NCBI GenBank assembly: GCA_900317085.1
Contig: ONFJ01000017.1
Location: 1 to 44,383, forward strand
DNA length: 44,383 nt
Source: an uncultured Eubacteriales bacterium
Lineage (GTDB): Bacteria > Bacillota > Clostridia > Oscillospirales > Acutalibacteraceae
Reading direction: 5' to 3'
Shown here: piece by piece, positions 27,254-35,481 of the stretch
Layout of the letters: the number at the start of each line of letters is the position of its first letter
How positions within the stretch are numbered: position 1 is the first letter of the stretch
Made by a program: the position numbers and the translations under genes
The notes under the pieces: generated by a model
What the model was told of the DNA's origin: nothing
Databases searched by the model: none
The model's input: only the letters and a program-made list of their open reading frames with translations

Positions 27254-27329
27254 GCAATTTTGCTTTGCAAAATTGCTCCGAGGTGCTGCCGCACCTCACT
27301 CGCCTAAAAACATGCCACCGGCATGTTTT
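27254..27329. repeat. Three-hairpin module downstream of tRNA-Leu(CAG)
   Basis: Successive stems: a 10-bp stem GCAATTTTGC (27254-27276), GAGGTGC-TGCC-GCACCTC (27280-27297), and AAAACATGCC-ACC-GGCATGTTTT (27307-27329). The last two recur with changed but still paired bases beside the other two tRNA genes in the window. Confidence 0.8.
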
Positions 27330-27349
27330 CTTGACGGCTCGCCCCTACC

Positions 27350-27437
27350 GGGTTCAAGTCCCTGTCCGCAAAAAGAAACAGCGAATACGCAAAAGCGTAT
27401 TCGCTGTTTCCTGGTGCGGACGACGGGACTTGAACCC
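27350..27437. repeat. Quasi-palindrome spanning the tRNA-Leu(CAG) 3' end
   Basis: GGGTTCAAGTCCC (27350-27362) is an inverted copy of the T-arm of the adjacent tRNA (27425-27437). TGTCCGCA, then the 16-bp terminator stem, continue the match, so the two arms are about 41-43 nt with a 4-nt centre. The copy has AAA where the tRNA has CCA, which supplies the terminator T run. Confidence 0.9.
27375..27410 (-). terminator. Terminator of tRNA-Leu(CAG)
   Basis: Perfect 16-bp stem (GAAACAGCGAATACGC) with a 4-nt loop, starting one base after CCA, followed by TTTTT on the minus strand. Confidence 0.95.
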
Positions 27438-27498
27438 ACATGAACTTGCATTCACTAGAACCTGAATCTAGCGCGTCTGCCAATTCCGCCACGTCCGC
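27412..27498 (-). tRNA. tRNA-Leu(CAG)
   Basis: 87 nt including encoded CCA. Acceptor stem GCGGACG/CGTCCGC, discriminator A; anticodon stem CTAGA/TCTAG with loop TTCAGGT, anticodon CAG (reads CUG); long class II variable arm; T-arm TGGGTTCAAGTCCCG. Confidence 0.97.
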
Positions 27499-27541
27499 AT
27501 ATGTATGTCAAGCGAGGAGACCCCGCGTTGACTGCTTGAAT

Positions 27542-27570
27542 ATAATAGCACAGCAAATCGCCAAATGCAA
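27542..27570 (-). promoter_or_regulatory. Promoter of tRNA-Leu(CAG)
   Basis: TTGCAT (27565-27570) and TATTAT (27542-27547) on the minus strand, 17 nt apart. No clear terminator for purF lies between the purF stop and this promoter. Confidence 0.7.
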
Positions 27571-27587
27571 CGATATTTTTTCAGTTT

Positions 27588-29039
27588 TTAATCTAAAACG
27601 GCAAACTCTCCGATCTTTTGATCGAACTTGTTTTTCGTGACCTCTTTCGGGACCGGGATCGGGTAGTCGCCGGAGAAACAGCCGGTGCAGAAACCGACGG
27701 AAGCGCCTTCCGCGATATGCTTTGTGGCGTCTACGGACAGGTATCCGAGGGAATCGACACCGATCGCCTTTCCGATCTCCTCCACGGTCTCGTACTGGTT
27801 CGCGATGAGCCGGTCGCCGCTGTCCACGTCCGTCCCAAAGTAGCAGGCGTGCTTGAAGGGTGGCGATGAGACACGCATATGGACCTCCTTCGCGCCGGCT
27901 TCCCGCAGGAGCTCGACGATCCGCGCACAGGTCGTACCGCGGACGATGGAGTCATCGATCATGATGACCCTCTTCCCCGCGATGTTCTCCCGGATGGCGT
28001 TCAGCTTGATGCGCACCGCATCCTCCCGCTGTTCCTGAGAGGGTTCGATGAAGCTGCGGCCGATGTACCGGTTCTTCACGAAGCCGATGCCGTACGGGAT
28101 GCCGCTGTCTTTCGCGTAGCCCATCGCCGCGTCCAATCCGGAGTCCGGCACACCGATGACGATGTCCGCCTCCACCGGATGCTCCTTTGCGAGGAACTCC
28201 CCGGCCCGGATGCGCGCATGGTGGACCGAAGCGCCGTCCAGGACCGAATCCGAACGGGCGAAGTAGATGTACTCGAACACGCAGATGCTGCTGCCTTCCG
28301 GCTTGCTGCAGTTCGTCGCAATGGACTGCACGCCCTTCCGGCTGATGACGACGACCTCACCGGGCCGGATGTCCCGCACCAGCGTCGCGCCGATGGAGTC
28401 GAAGGCACAGGATTCACTGGCCACGACATAGGCACCATCCGGCGTCTGGCCGAGACTCAGAGGCCGGAACCCATTCGGGTCCCGGAACGCGATCAGCTTG
28501 GTTGCGGTCATCACGATGCAGGAGTAGGCACCGCGCAGCGAGTCCATGGTTCGAAGCACCGCCTCTTCCGTGCTTTTGCTTTTCAGTCGGTTCGCCGCGA
28601 TGGTATACGCGATGGACTCGGTGTCGGACGACCCGTGGAAAATGCCACCCGAGAGTTCGAACGACCGACGGATCTCATCCGCGTTCACCAGATTCCCGTT
28701 GTGCGCCAGCGCCATGTTCCCCTTGATGTGCCGGATGACCAGAGGCTGGACGTTCGTAAGGTCCCCACCGCCGGTGGTGGAATAGCGCACATGGCCGATC
28801 GCCATATTGCCCTTCCCCAGTCCCCGCAGATGTTCCTCCGAGAACACCTCATGAACGAGGCCGTGGCCCTTCAGGTGGGCGAAAACACCGTCATCGTTGA
28901 CGACGATGCCACAAGACTCCTGCCCCCTGTGCTGGAGCGCATAGAGGGCAAGGTAAGTCGTATGAGAGATGTCTGTAGTCTTCGTTTCGAAGATGCCGAA
29001 GACGCCGCATTCTTCATGTAAGCTGTCAAAAACGGTCAT
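27588..29039 (-). CDS. purF: Amidophosphoribosyltransferase
   Basis: 483 residues from the chosen start. It makes phosphoribosylamine from PRPP and glutamine, the first committed step of purine synthesis. A 10-residue propeptide precedes the nucleophile C11 (EECGVFGIF); class II amidotransferase motifs are ALQHRGQES, GHVRYSTTG, HNGNLVN and SDTES; the PRPP loop is VIMIDDSIVRGTT. The C-terminal CFSGDYP Cys suggests the Fe-S (B. subtilis-like) type. The frame is open 90 codons further up, but that part is Arg-rich shadow of asnA; ATG 29039 overlaps the asnA stop as ATGA. No other pur gene is near. Confidence 0.95.
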   Translation of the reverse strand: MTVFDSLHEECGVFGIFETKTTDISHTTYLALYALQHRGQESCGIVVNDDGVFAHLKGHGLVHEVFSEEHLRGLGKGNMAIGHVRYSTTGGGDLTNVQPLVIRHIKGNMALAHNGNLVNADEIRRSFELSGGIFHGSSDTESIAYTIAANRLKSKSTEEAVLRTMDSLRGAYSCIVMTATKLIAFRDPNGFRPLSLGQTPDGAYVVASESCAFDSIGATLVRDIRPGEVVVISRKGVQSIATNCSKPEGSSICVFEYIYFARSDSVLDGASVHHARIRAGEFLAKEHPVEADIVIGVPDSGLDAAMGYAKDSGIPYGIGFVKNRYIGRSFIEPSQEQREDAVRIKLNAIRENIAGKRVIMIDDSIVRGTTCARIVELLREAGAKEVHMRVSSPPFKHACYFGTDVDSGDRLIANQYETVEEIGKAIGVDSLGYLSVDATKHIAEGASVGFCTGCFSGDYPIPVPKEVTKNKFDQKIGEFAVLD

Positions 29040-30043
29040 AACAGGATGATCCCGTGCTCGGCACACTCTTCCCGCATCTCGTCGGGCCAGAGCGCGCACT
29101 GGACTTCGCCGATGTGAGCTTTCTCGAGGAGCAGCATGCAGAGTCTCGACTGGCCGATGCCTCCGCCGATGGTCAGCGGAAGTGTTCCATCGAGGATCCC
29201 TTTGTGGAAGGGACGTTCCTCGCGGTCCAGGCAGCCCTCGATCTCGAGCTGGCGATGCAGGCTCTCCGCGTCGACACGGATGCCCATCGAACTGATTTCG
29301 AACGCGCAACCGAGGAGCTCGTTCCAGGCGAAGATGTCGCCGTTGAGCGCCCAGTCATCGTAGTCCGGCGCACGGCCGTCATGTTTCTGACCGCTCTTCA
29401 GAGCGCCGCCGATCTGACCGATGAACACGGTGCCGCGTTCTTTGACGATCGCGTCTTCCCGCTCTCTCGGTGTGAGGTCCGGCCAGCGGTCCTCCAGTTC
29501 CTGGGTCGTGACGAAGTACACATCATCACTCATTTCAAAACCCAGCATCGGGTAGATTTCCTTGACGACCTCGTTGGTCTCGACAATGGCTTTGACGATC
29601 TTCTTCACGATCTCCTGCAGGAACTCGGTCGTCCGGTCTTCTCGGCGAATGACGCGGCACCAGTCCCACTGGTCGACAAAAAGGGAATGCAGGTTATCCA
29701 TATCATCGTCCCGGCGGATCGCGTTCATATCGGTATAGATGCCCGTGCCGGCTTCGTATCCGTAGTACCAGAGCGCGTGGCGTTTCCACTTGGCCAGACT
29801 CTGGACGACCTGTGCCTCTCCCTCCATGTTTTTCATGGTGAAATGCACTTTGCGCTCCACACCATTCAGGTCATCGTTCAAGCCGCTGGCTTCGGTCACC
29901 ATGAGCGGAGCCGTCACTCGGTCGAGGTTCAGCGCCTTGCTGAGTTTGAACTGGAACGTGTCCTTGACGGTCTTGATCGCGTACTGCGTCTCTCTCTGCG
30001 AGAGCTTGCTTTTATATCCTTCCGGATAGATGGGATAGATCAT
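29036..30043 (-). CDS. asnA: Aspartate--ammonia ligase (asparagine synthetase A)
   Basis: 335 residues, typical AsnA size. It makes asparagine from aspartate, ATP and ammonia with a class II aaRS-like fold. Family motifs are RVTAPLMVTEASGLNDDLNG, SLAKWKRHALWYYG, GTGIYTDMNAIRRDD, HSLFVDQWDWCRVI and PLTIGGGIGQSRLCMLLL. AGGAGGGAG precedes ATG. It follows glnA by 27 nt and overlaps purF by 4 nt, forming a nitrogen-assimilation unit that uses ammonia directly. Confidence 0.97.
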   Translation of the reverse strand: MIYPIYPEGYKSKLSQRETQYAIKTVKDTFQFKLSKALNLDRVTAPLMVTEASGLNDDLNGVERKVHFTMKNMEGEAQVVQSLAKWKRHALWYYGYEAGTGIYTDMNAIRRDDDMDNLHSLFVDQWDWCRVIRREDRTTEFLQEIVKKIVKAIVETNEVVKEIYPMLGFEMSDDVYFVTTQELEDRWPDLTPREREDAIVKERGTVFIGQIGGALKSGQKHDGRAPDYDDWALNGDIFAWNELLGCAFEISSMGIRVDAESLHRQLEIEGCLDREERPFHKGILDGTLPLTIGGGIGQSRLCMLLLEKAHIGEVQCALWPDEMREECAEHGIILL

Positions 30044-30070
30044 AGGTCTCCCTCCTTGATCTGTTGTCGG

Positions 30071-31414
30071 TTAATAGTTGATCAGATACTGGTCGATCTC
30101 CCACTGAGAGATCTTGGTTCTGTAGTCGTCCCATTCGGCCTTTTTGCCGGCGATGTAGTTTTCAAACACATGATCGCCCAGGGTCTCTCGGACGAACGGA
30201 TCTTTCTCCGCTTCGGCAATGGCTTCTTCCAGGGTGCCCGGCAGACAGTCGATGCCTTTTTCTTTGAGTTCTTCATCGCTCAGGACGAAGACGTTCTCAT
30301 CGTAAGCCGGCTGTGGGACAAGGCCTCTCTTGATGCCGTCCAGACCGGCGGCAAGGCAGAGCGCCATCTCCAGGTACGGGTTGCAGGTCGGGTCCGGGCA
30401 GCGGAGTTCGACACGGGTGCCCTTGCCGCGGCTCGCGGGAATACGGACGAGGCAGGAACGGTTCGAAGTGCTCCAGACGAGGTAGCTCGGTGCTTCATAG
30501 CCGGGGACCAGACGCTTGTAGGAGTTGACGGTCGGGTTCGAGAAGGCCGCGATGCCTTTGACGTGTTCCATGATGCCGGCGATGAACGCATAGGCCTCTT
30601 TGGAAAGACCGAGGTCACCGTCGGGGTCGTCGAACACGTTCTTGCCGGTCGCGAGCTCGTAAAGGCTCATATTGGTGTGCATACCGGAACCGTTGATGCC
30701 GTAGATGGGTTTCGGCATGAAGGTCGCGTGCAGTCCGTGCTTGGTGGCATAGGTCTTGACGACATGCTTGAAGGTCATGACACGGTCGGCGGTCATGAGG
30801 CCTTCACCGAACTGGAAGTCGATCTCATGCTGCCCTTCCGCCACTTCGTGGTGGGACGCCTCGATGATGTAGCCCATCTCTTCCAGCGCCAGGCAGATGT
30901 CTCTGCGGCAGTTCTCACCGTGGTCGATCGGGTTCAGGTCGAAGTAACCGGCCTTGTCGGCGACTTCGGTGGTCGGCTTGCCTTCCTCGTCCAGTTTGAA
31001 GAGGAAGAACTCACACTCGGGGCCGACGTTGAAGCCGTAGCCCATCTCTTTGGCCTCGTCGATGACTTTCTGGAAGACGTTTCGCGGATCGCCTTCGAAC
31101 GGGGTCTTGTTGTCGGACATATAGACGGAACAGATCAGACGGCCGGTCTGGATCTCTTCGTGCTTTCTCCAGGGAACGATCGCCCAGGAGTCGTAATCGG
31201 GATGCAGATACATGTCACTCTCATCGATGCGGACGAAACCGTTGATGGAGGAACCGTCGAACATGCACTCATTGTCCAGTGCCTTTTCGAGCTGGGACAC
31301 CGTGATGGCGACGTTCTTCATGATGCCAAACAGGTCGGTGAACTGAAGTCTGACGAATTCCACGTGGTTCTCTTTTGCGCTCTGCAAAATCTGTTCTTTT
31401 GTGAGCTTACTCAT
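30071..31414 (-). CDS. glnA: Glutamine synthetase, type I
   Basis: 447 residues, matching the shorter GSI-alpha class of Gram-positives. It assimilates ammonia into glutamine; the enzyme is a dodecamer. Motifs are [52 protein letters not shown] and [14 protein letters not shown]. The adenylylation-loop type tail of GSI-beta is absent. AAGGAGG precedes ATG. The leader holds a promoter and a terminator hairpin, so attenuation is likely. First gene of glnA-asnA-purF. Confidence 0.98.
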   Translation of the reverse strand: MSKLTKEQILQSAKENHVEFVRLQFTDLFGIMKNVAITVSQLEKALDNECMFDGSSINGFVRIDESDMYLHPDYDSWAIVPWRKHEEIQTGRLICSVYMSDNKTPFEGDPRNVFQKVIDEAKEMGYGFNVGPECEFFLFKLDEEGKPTTEVADKAGYFDLNPIDHGENCRRDICLALEEMGYIIEASHHEVAEGQHEIDFQFGEGLMTADRVMTFKHVVKTYATKHGLHATFMPKPIYGINGSGMHTNMSLYELATGKNVFDDPDGDLGLSKEAYAFIAGIMEHVKGIAAFSNPTVNSYKRLVPGYEAPSYLVWSTSNRSCLVRIPASRGKGTRVELRCPDPTCNPYLEMALCLAAGLDGIKRGLVPQPAYDENVFVLSDEELKEKGIDCLPGTLEEAIAEAEKDPFVRETLGDHVFENYIAGKKAEWDDYRTKISQWEIDQYLINY

Positions 31415-31454
31415 AAGATCCTCCTTCTCGACATTACATCGATCTGAAAATTTG

Positions 31455-31497
31455 ATAAAAAAGAAGAAGGCGCTCCGATGGAATTCGGAACGCCTTC
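31455..31497 (-). promoter_or_regulatory. glnA leader attenuator hairpin
   Basis: On the minus strand a 13-bp stem (GAAGGCGTTCCGA with TCGGAGCGCCTTC; 31466-31497) with a 6-nt loop is followed by TTCTTTTTT. It lies between promoter and glnA start. GAGCG-AAGG-CGTTC, a small hairpin overlapping the 5' arm, could be a weak antiterminator. Confidence 0.65.
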
Positions 31498-31516
31498 GCT
31501 CTTTATCTTGGCTAAG

Positions 31517-31546
31517 AGTCTACACCCCGTGGCGAGACTTTGTCAA
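31517..31546 (-). promoter_or_regulatory. Promoter of glnA
   Basis: TTGACA (31541-31546) and TAGACT (31517-31522) on the minus strand, 18 nt apart; predicted start near 31510. Confidence 0.75.
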
Positions 31547-31609
31547 CACTTTATCACTATGTTTTGAAATTTTTACATTTCGTTTTTTCATTTTCGGCAA
31601 GGAATTCGA

Positions 31610-32800
31610 TCAAATCGTCTTGATTCCCTTCATATAACGAACGCCGACGAGGTAGATATTTGCAGCGCGGGGAACGTTCGTCTTGACCCTCAGGTTCACA
31701 TCGTCCGTGACGATGCCGACGGTCGCTTTCGAGGAATAGGAGATCTTGTGGATCTCATCCGCTTTCACCCGGGTGCTCCTGCCGTCCCACAGGACTTCGA
31801 TGCTGTCCTTGTACAGACGGATGACGCCGTGCTCATCGGCAAGGTGTACATCGCCCCGCTCATCCATGACGGAGACATGCTGTTCGTCGTGCTCCACCAG
31901 GACCTCGTCCGGGTCCGTGGCCTCATCGATGAGTTTGTAGATGAGTTCCTTCTGGTACCGGTCCCAGTCCGGGATGTTGTCCCAGTCCATGTCCTTCGAG
32001 TGCCAGAAGCCGTAGTCGTCGACGATGGCTTCGAAGTCGCAGCAGTCACAGAAGATCTTGTCGTGTTTCGTGTGGAGCTTACCGACGGAGCCGCATTTCG
32101 GGCAGCCGTACAGCACGTACTCCGCGCACTGGGCAGGGTTTTCGGCGATGTACTTCTGCTGCTTGACACGGTTCTCGTCATAGGCATTGACGTAGAGGTC
32201 ACGGCACATCGCCTCATAGACCTCGTCTTCCGTCATCTGAGCCACTTCGGCCTTCGTGTAATGATGGACCACCTCTCCATAGACAGGGCCCTTGCGGCGC
32301 TCGTCCGCCCACCGCGGGATGGTCAGGTAACCACCGGTGATGCGGTGTGTGATGAACCCGCAGCCCGCCTCCTTGACGAGGGTCGCGTTGCGGCGGGAGA
32401 TGTAACCGGTCTCCCCCGTGTCTGTCACGCGGGCTTCCGCCATCAGCTGGACGTTGATGCCCCGCTTCAGAGACGTGAGCATGTTGTTGTACACGACGTC
32501 GCTCGAATCTTTCTGATAGTTGATGATCGGGCGGCCGATGAACATGAAGATGAACCGGATGAACGGGTTCTCCATGACGTGGTCGCTGGAGACGAACCGA
32601 AAGTAGGCCCGGACGTCGCTCAGGACGAACCCGGGGTCCGCCCCGTCGGTGTGGTTGGACACCAGCAGGAACGGCTCCTCTACGGGTTTATAGACAGTTG
32701 GATGGAACCCGAACAGTTTGTCGAAGGGCGGTGCCAGGACCGGGGCCACATACTTCCAGATCCACTTGACGCGGCGGAAGTTTTTCGGCTGCTGATTCAT
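31610..32800 (-). CDS. Lysophospholipid acyltransferase-like protein with zinc ribbon
   Basis: 396 residues. The first about 200 residues resemble PlsC/LPLAT enzymes: NHTDGADP gives the NHx4D catalytic box, and IGRPIINYQ follows. The FPEGTR box is replaced by AEARVTDTGETG. A zinc ribbon (C-x2-C...C-x-C-C: YGCPKCGS and KIFCDCCDFEA) lies at about 262-290, and a C-terminal beta-rich, PH-like part (HGVIRLYKDSIEVLWDG) follows. The start ATG is joined to the stop of the AMP-ligase gene as TAATG; the longer open frame above it is a shadow of that gene. Probably acts with the ligase on acyl chains. Confidence 0.72.
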   Translation of the reverse strand: MNQQPKNFRRVKWIWKYVAPVLAPPFDKLFGFHPTVYKPVEEPFLLVSNHTDGADPGFVLSDVRAYFRFVSSDHVMENPFIRFIFMFIGRPIINYQKDSSDVVYNNMLTSLKRGINVQLMAEARVTDTGETGYISRRNATLVKEAGCGFITHRITGGYLTIPRWADERRKGPVYGEVVHHYTKAEVAQMTEDEVYEAMCRDLYVNAYDENRVKQQKYIAENPAQCAEYVLYGCPKCGSVGKLHTKHDKIFCDCCDFEAIVDDYGFWHSKDMDWDNIPDWDRYQKELIYKLIDEATDPDEVLVEHDEQHVSVMDERGDVHLADEHGVIRLYKDSIEVLWDGRSTRVKADEIHKISYSSKATVGIVTDDVNLRVKTNVPRAANIYLVGVRYMKGIKTI

Positions 32801-35370
32801 TATTTCTTCTCCTCTGCCGCGGCTTTCTTTGCAGCGGCGACTTTGGCGTTCTCCTCTTCCTCGAGGGCATGGAAGGCGACTTTGCCGACCAGGGTCTTCG
32901 GAAGTTCGGAACGGAATTCGATTTCTCTCGGGAGCGCATAGCCGGCGACGGACTTGCGGCACTCGTTGACGATCTGCTTCTTCAGTTCGTCGGTGCCTTC
33001 CACGCCGTCCTTCAGAACGACGAAGGCCTTGATGCGCTGCATCTTATAGTCATCCTGGACACCGATGACACAGCAATAATCGACATAGTCCAGTTCGTTG
33101 ATCGCACCTTCGATCTGCGCCGGAGAGACGTTGTAGCCGGAGGTGATGATCATGCGCTTCATGCGCTGATGGAAATAGACGAAGTTCTCCTCGTCCATGT
33201 GGCCGAGGTCTCCGGTGTGGAGCCAGACTTCTCCGTTCGAATGCTGTACGAGCGTCTTGGCAGTCTCTTCCGGCTGGTCTTTGTAACCCAGCATGACGGA
33301 GGGACCCTGGATGGCGATCTCACCTTCCTCGCCCGCAGAGAGGAATTCTTCGGTGCCGGGCTTGACGATCTTGTAAGTGGTGTCGGGGTAACCGACGCCG
33401 ATGGAGCCTTCTTTATACTTGGTGCGGGGCGTCAGGCAGGAGGCCGTGACGGTCTCGGTGAGGCCGTAGCCCTCGCGGACCTGGATGCTCGCGCCGTGCT
33501 CTTTCAGCCACTTGTCGACTTCACGCTTCAGCGGGACCGGGATGGAGTCGCCTCCGGAGAACATACCCATGAGGTAGGAGACGTCGGCGTCCTTCATGTA
33601 TTCGGACTCGATGAGCATCTTGAAGAGGGTCGGGACGCCGGCGATGAGGTTCGGATGGAACTTCTGCATGGCCTCCGAATAGCTCTTCGTATTGACGGTC
33701 GGGATGAGGACATCGCAGCCGCCGTTGATGAGGATGGTGTGGATGCCGACGCCGAGACCGAAACCGTGGAAGACCGGCATAGCTGCCAGGAACCGCAGGT
33801 CGCGGAAGAAGTCGAAGTCGATCGCCACCGCACACTGGAGTGCGAGCGCGTTGAAGTTCTTGTCGGAGAGCAGGATGCCCTTCGGAGCGCCGGTGGAACC
33901 GCCGGAGTACAGGATGATGGCGGTGCGGCCCTCCTCATAAGGTACGAGAGACGGGGTCTTGCCCTGGCCGGCCTTCATGTAGTCTTTCCAGGCCGTGCCC
34001 TTCCCCTTCAGCGGGTACTTCGTGAACTTGCGGCCCTGGGTCGCCCAGAAGCCGACGTTCAGCGGGAACTTGAGGTAGTCCTGCATGCGGGCGACGATGA
34101 TGTCGATCGGACGGTCGATTTCTTCGGTCGCGGCAAGGACTTTATCGTAGAAGAGGTCCGGAACGAGGACTGCTTTACTTTCGGACAGGGTCAGGTAGTG
34201 GACGATCTCCTTTTCCGCCGACAGCGGGTGGATCAGAGAGACCGTGACACCGATGCGGTTGAGGGCATACAGCGTTTCGATGGCCTGCGGGATGTTCGGC
34301 ATGCAAAGGGTGACTGTATCGCCTTTCTTCACGCCGTGTGCTTCGAATGCCGCGGCGATCATCAGGATGTGCTCATGCATCTCGTCAAAGGTCGTCGGGG
34401 CACCCTGGAACATGTAGGCCGCCTTGTTCGGCAGACGGTCTCTGGCCATCTTCAGCATCTCGTACATGGTCTTGTCCGGGTACGCGATGTGCACTTCATC
34501 GTCGAATACGAGCGAGTCATTCTCGGCAAAGAAGGTGTCGACCGCATTGCGGAACGTTTCCGCGTCAGAGTCATAGCAGCCGTCCAGCTTCGCCTCCGGG
34601 AACGAGACGAGCGTGCTCTTCTTCGGATAAGCCGTGCAGAGGTCGCTGACCCAGTTCTTCGGGAACTGATCGTTCTTCATGGACTGCAGGAACAGCGCCG
34701 GACGCTGGCAGAGACGCCAGAGGGCATCGCTGTTGCTGGAGACAGCATCCTGACGGAAGGTGTCGTTCAGGTAATCTTCGAGGGCATTGTACTCATGCTC
34801 GCCTTTGCCGGTAGCCTTCTTCAGGATGTACGGCATGGCGATCATCGCTTCCTCGATGGGGTCCTCCAGGATAAAGCCCTTGACGTTGCCGGGAAGGGCA
34901 CGCATGTTGGCATAGAGGGCAGCGGCAGCACCGAGGTCTTTACCGTAGACGTAGATCGGTTTGCCGGCGCCGTTGTAGGAGCGGTCCAGTTCCCAGAGCG
35001 TGGCGACGACGTCGAATTTCTCCTTGACGCCCCACATGGTGAACGCCTTTTCCCCACAGTCGCTTTCGCCGTGGTTCCGAAGGTCCATCGTGCAGACGGA
35101 TGTGCCCTTTGCGAGGAGTCCGGGTATCAGGTTCTTGAAATCGCTCACCCCGTCGGAGCCGTAGCCGTGGACGCAGAGCAGGATGCGCTCTTCGCCGGAG
35201 GCCTTCCAAAGTTTGGACGCGATGGTGACACCGTCATAAGCGACGGCTTTGAAGGTAGCGGTCGGTTTCTGTTCGAATTTCTGTCCGGAAACAGCAAAAG
35301 AACCCCACGCGACTTTGTCTACGCAGAATTCTTTGAAGGTCGGATCGATATGTGCCTTTTTCGTTGCCAT
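32800..35370 (-). CDS. Alpha/beta-hydrolase–AMP-dependent acyl ligase fusion
   Basis: 856 residues. Residues about 40-285 have an alpha/beta-hydrolase fold (LLCVHGYGSDG, MDLRNHGESD), but the nucleophile elbow reads YGKDLG with D145 in place of Ser, and the expected His region reads PEAKLDGCYDSD. Residues about 300-845 are an ANL adenylating enzyme: P-loop YSGGSTGAPKG (488-498), GYGLTETV, HTGDLG, GYNVSPAQIE and the late Lys in PKTLVGKV, so it should activate a carboxylate, likely a fatty acid. ATG 35370 (MATKKAH) follows AGGGTG by 7 nt; a start at 35391 has no ribosome site. Coupled to the acyltransferase gene. Confidence 0.8.
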   Translation of the reverse strand: MATKKAHIDPTFKEFCVDKVAWGSFAVSGQKFEQKPTATFKAVAYDGVTIASKLWKASGEERILLCVHGYGSDGVSDFKNLIPGLLAKGTSVCTMDLRNHGESDCGEKAFTMWGVKEKFDVVATLWELDRSYNGAGKPIYVYGKDLGAAAALYANMRALPGNVKGFILEDPIEEAMIAMPYILKKATGKGEHEYNALEDYLNDTFRQDAVSSNSDALWRLCQRPALFLQSMKNDQFPKNWVSDLCTAYPKKSTLVSFPEAKLDGCYDSDAETFRNAVDTFFAENDSLVFDDEVHIAYPDKTMYEMLKMARDRLPNKAAYMFQGAPTTFDEMHEHILMIAAAFEAHGVKKGDTVTLCMPNIPQAIETLYALNRIGVTVSLIHPLSAEKEIVHYLTLSESKAVLVPDLFYDKVLAATEEIDRPIDIIVARMQDYLKFPLNVGFWATQGRKFTKYPLKGKGTAWKDYMKAGQGKTPSLVPYEEGRTAIILYSGGSTGAPKGILLSDKNFNALALQCAVAIDFDFFRDLRFLAAMPVFHGFGLGVGIHTILINGGCDVLIPTVNTKSYSEAMQKFHPNLIAGVPTLFKMLIESEYMKDADVSYLMGMFSGGDSIPVPLKREVDKWLKEHGASIQVREGYGLTETVTASCLTPRTKYKEGSIGVGYPDTTYKIVKPGTEEFLSAGEEGEIAIQGPSVMLGYKDQPEETAKTLVQHSNGEVWLHTGDLGHMDEENFVYFHQRMKRMIITSGYNVSPAQIEGAINELDYVDYCCVIGVQDDYKMQRIKAFVVLKDGVEGTDELKKQIVNECRKSVAGYALPREIEFRSELPKTLVGKVAFHALEEEENAKVAAAKKAAAEEKK

Positions 35371-35481
35371 TAGAATCACCCTGATTTCCATTAAAAATAA
35401 AAAAATATTATTTAACAGAGGGGAGTCTAACAGAGTTTTCTAAACTGAATCGAAACGGATCGATGATTTTTGAGGATACTA

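Noticed and set aside
27080-27443. Open frames with 15-residue repeats (RTTGLGSPQALCALV) on either strand
   Set aside because: They run across tRNA-tail repeats and the antisense of tRNA-Leu; no ribosome site. Such frames are a known source of false proteins.
29040-29309. 90-residue N-terminal extension of purF
   Set aside because: Arg/His-rich shadow of asnA; it would bury the catalytic Cys far from the N-terminus.
32801-32962. 54-residue extension of the zinc-ribbon acyltransferase
   Set aside because: Arg-rich shadow of the ligase C-terminus; the TAATG junction gives a better start.
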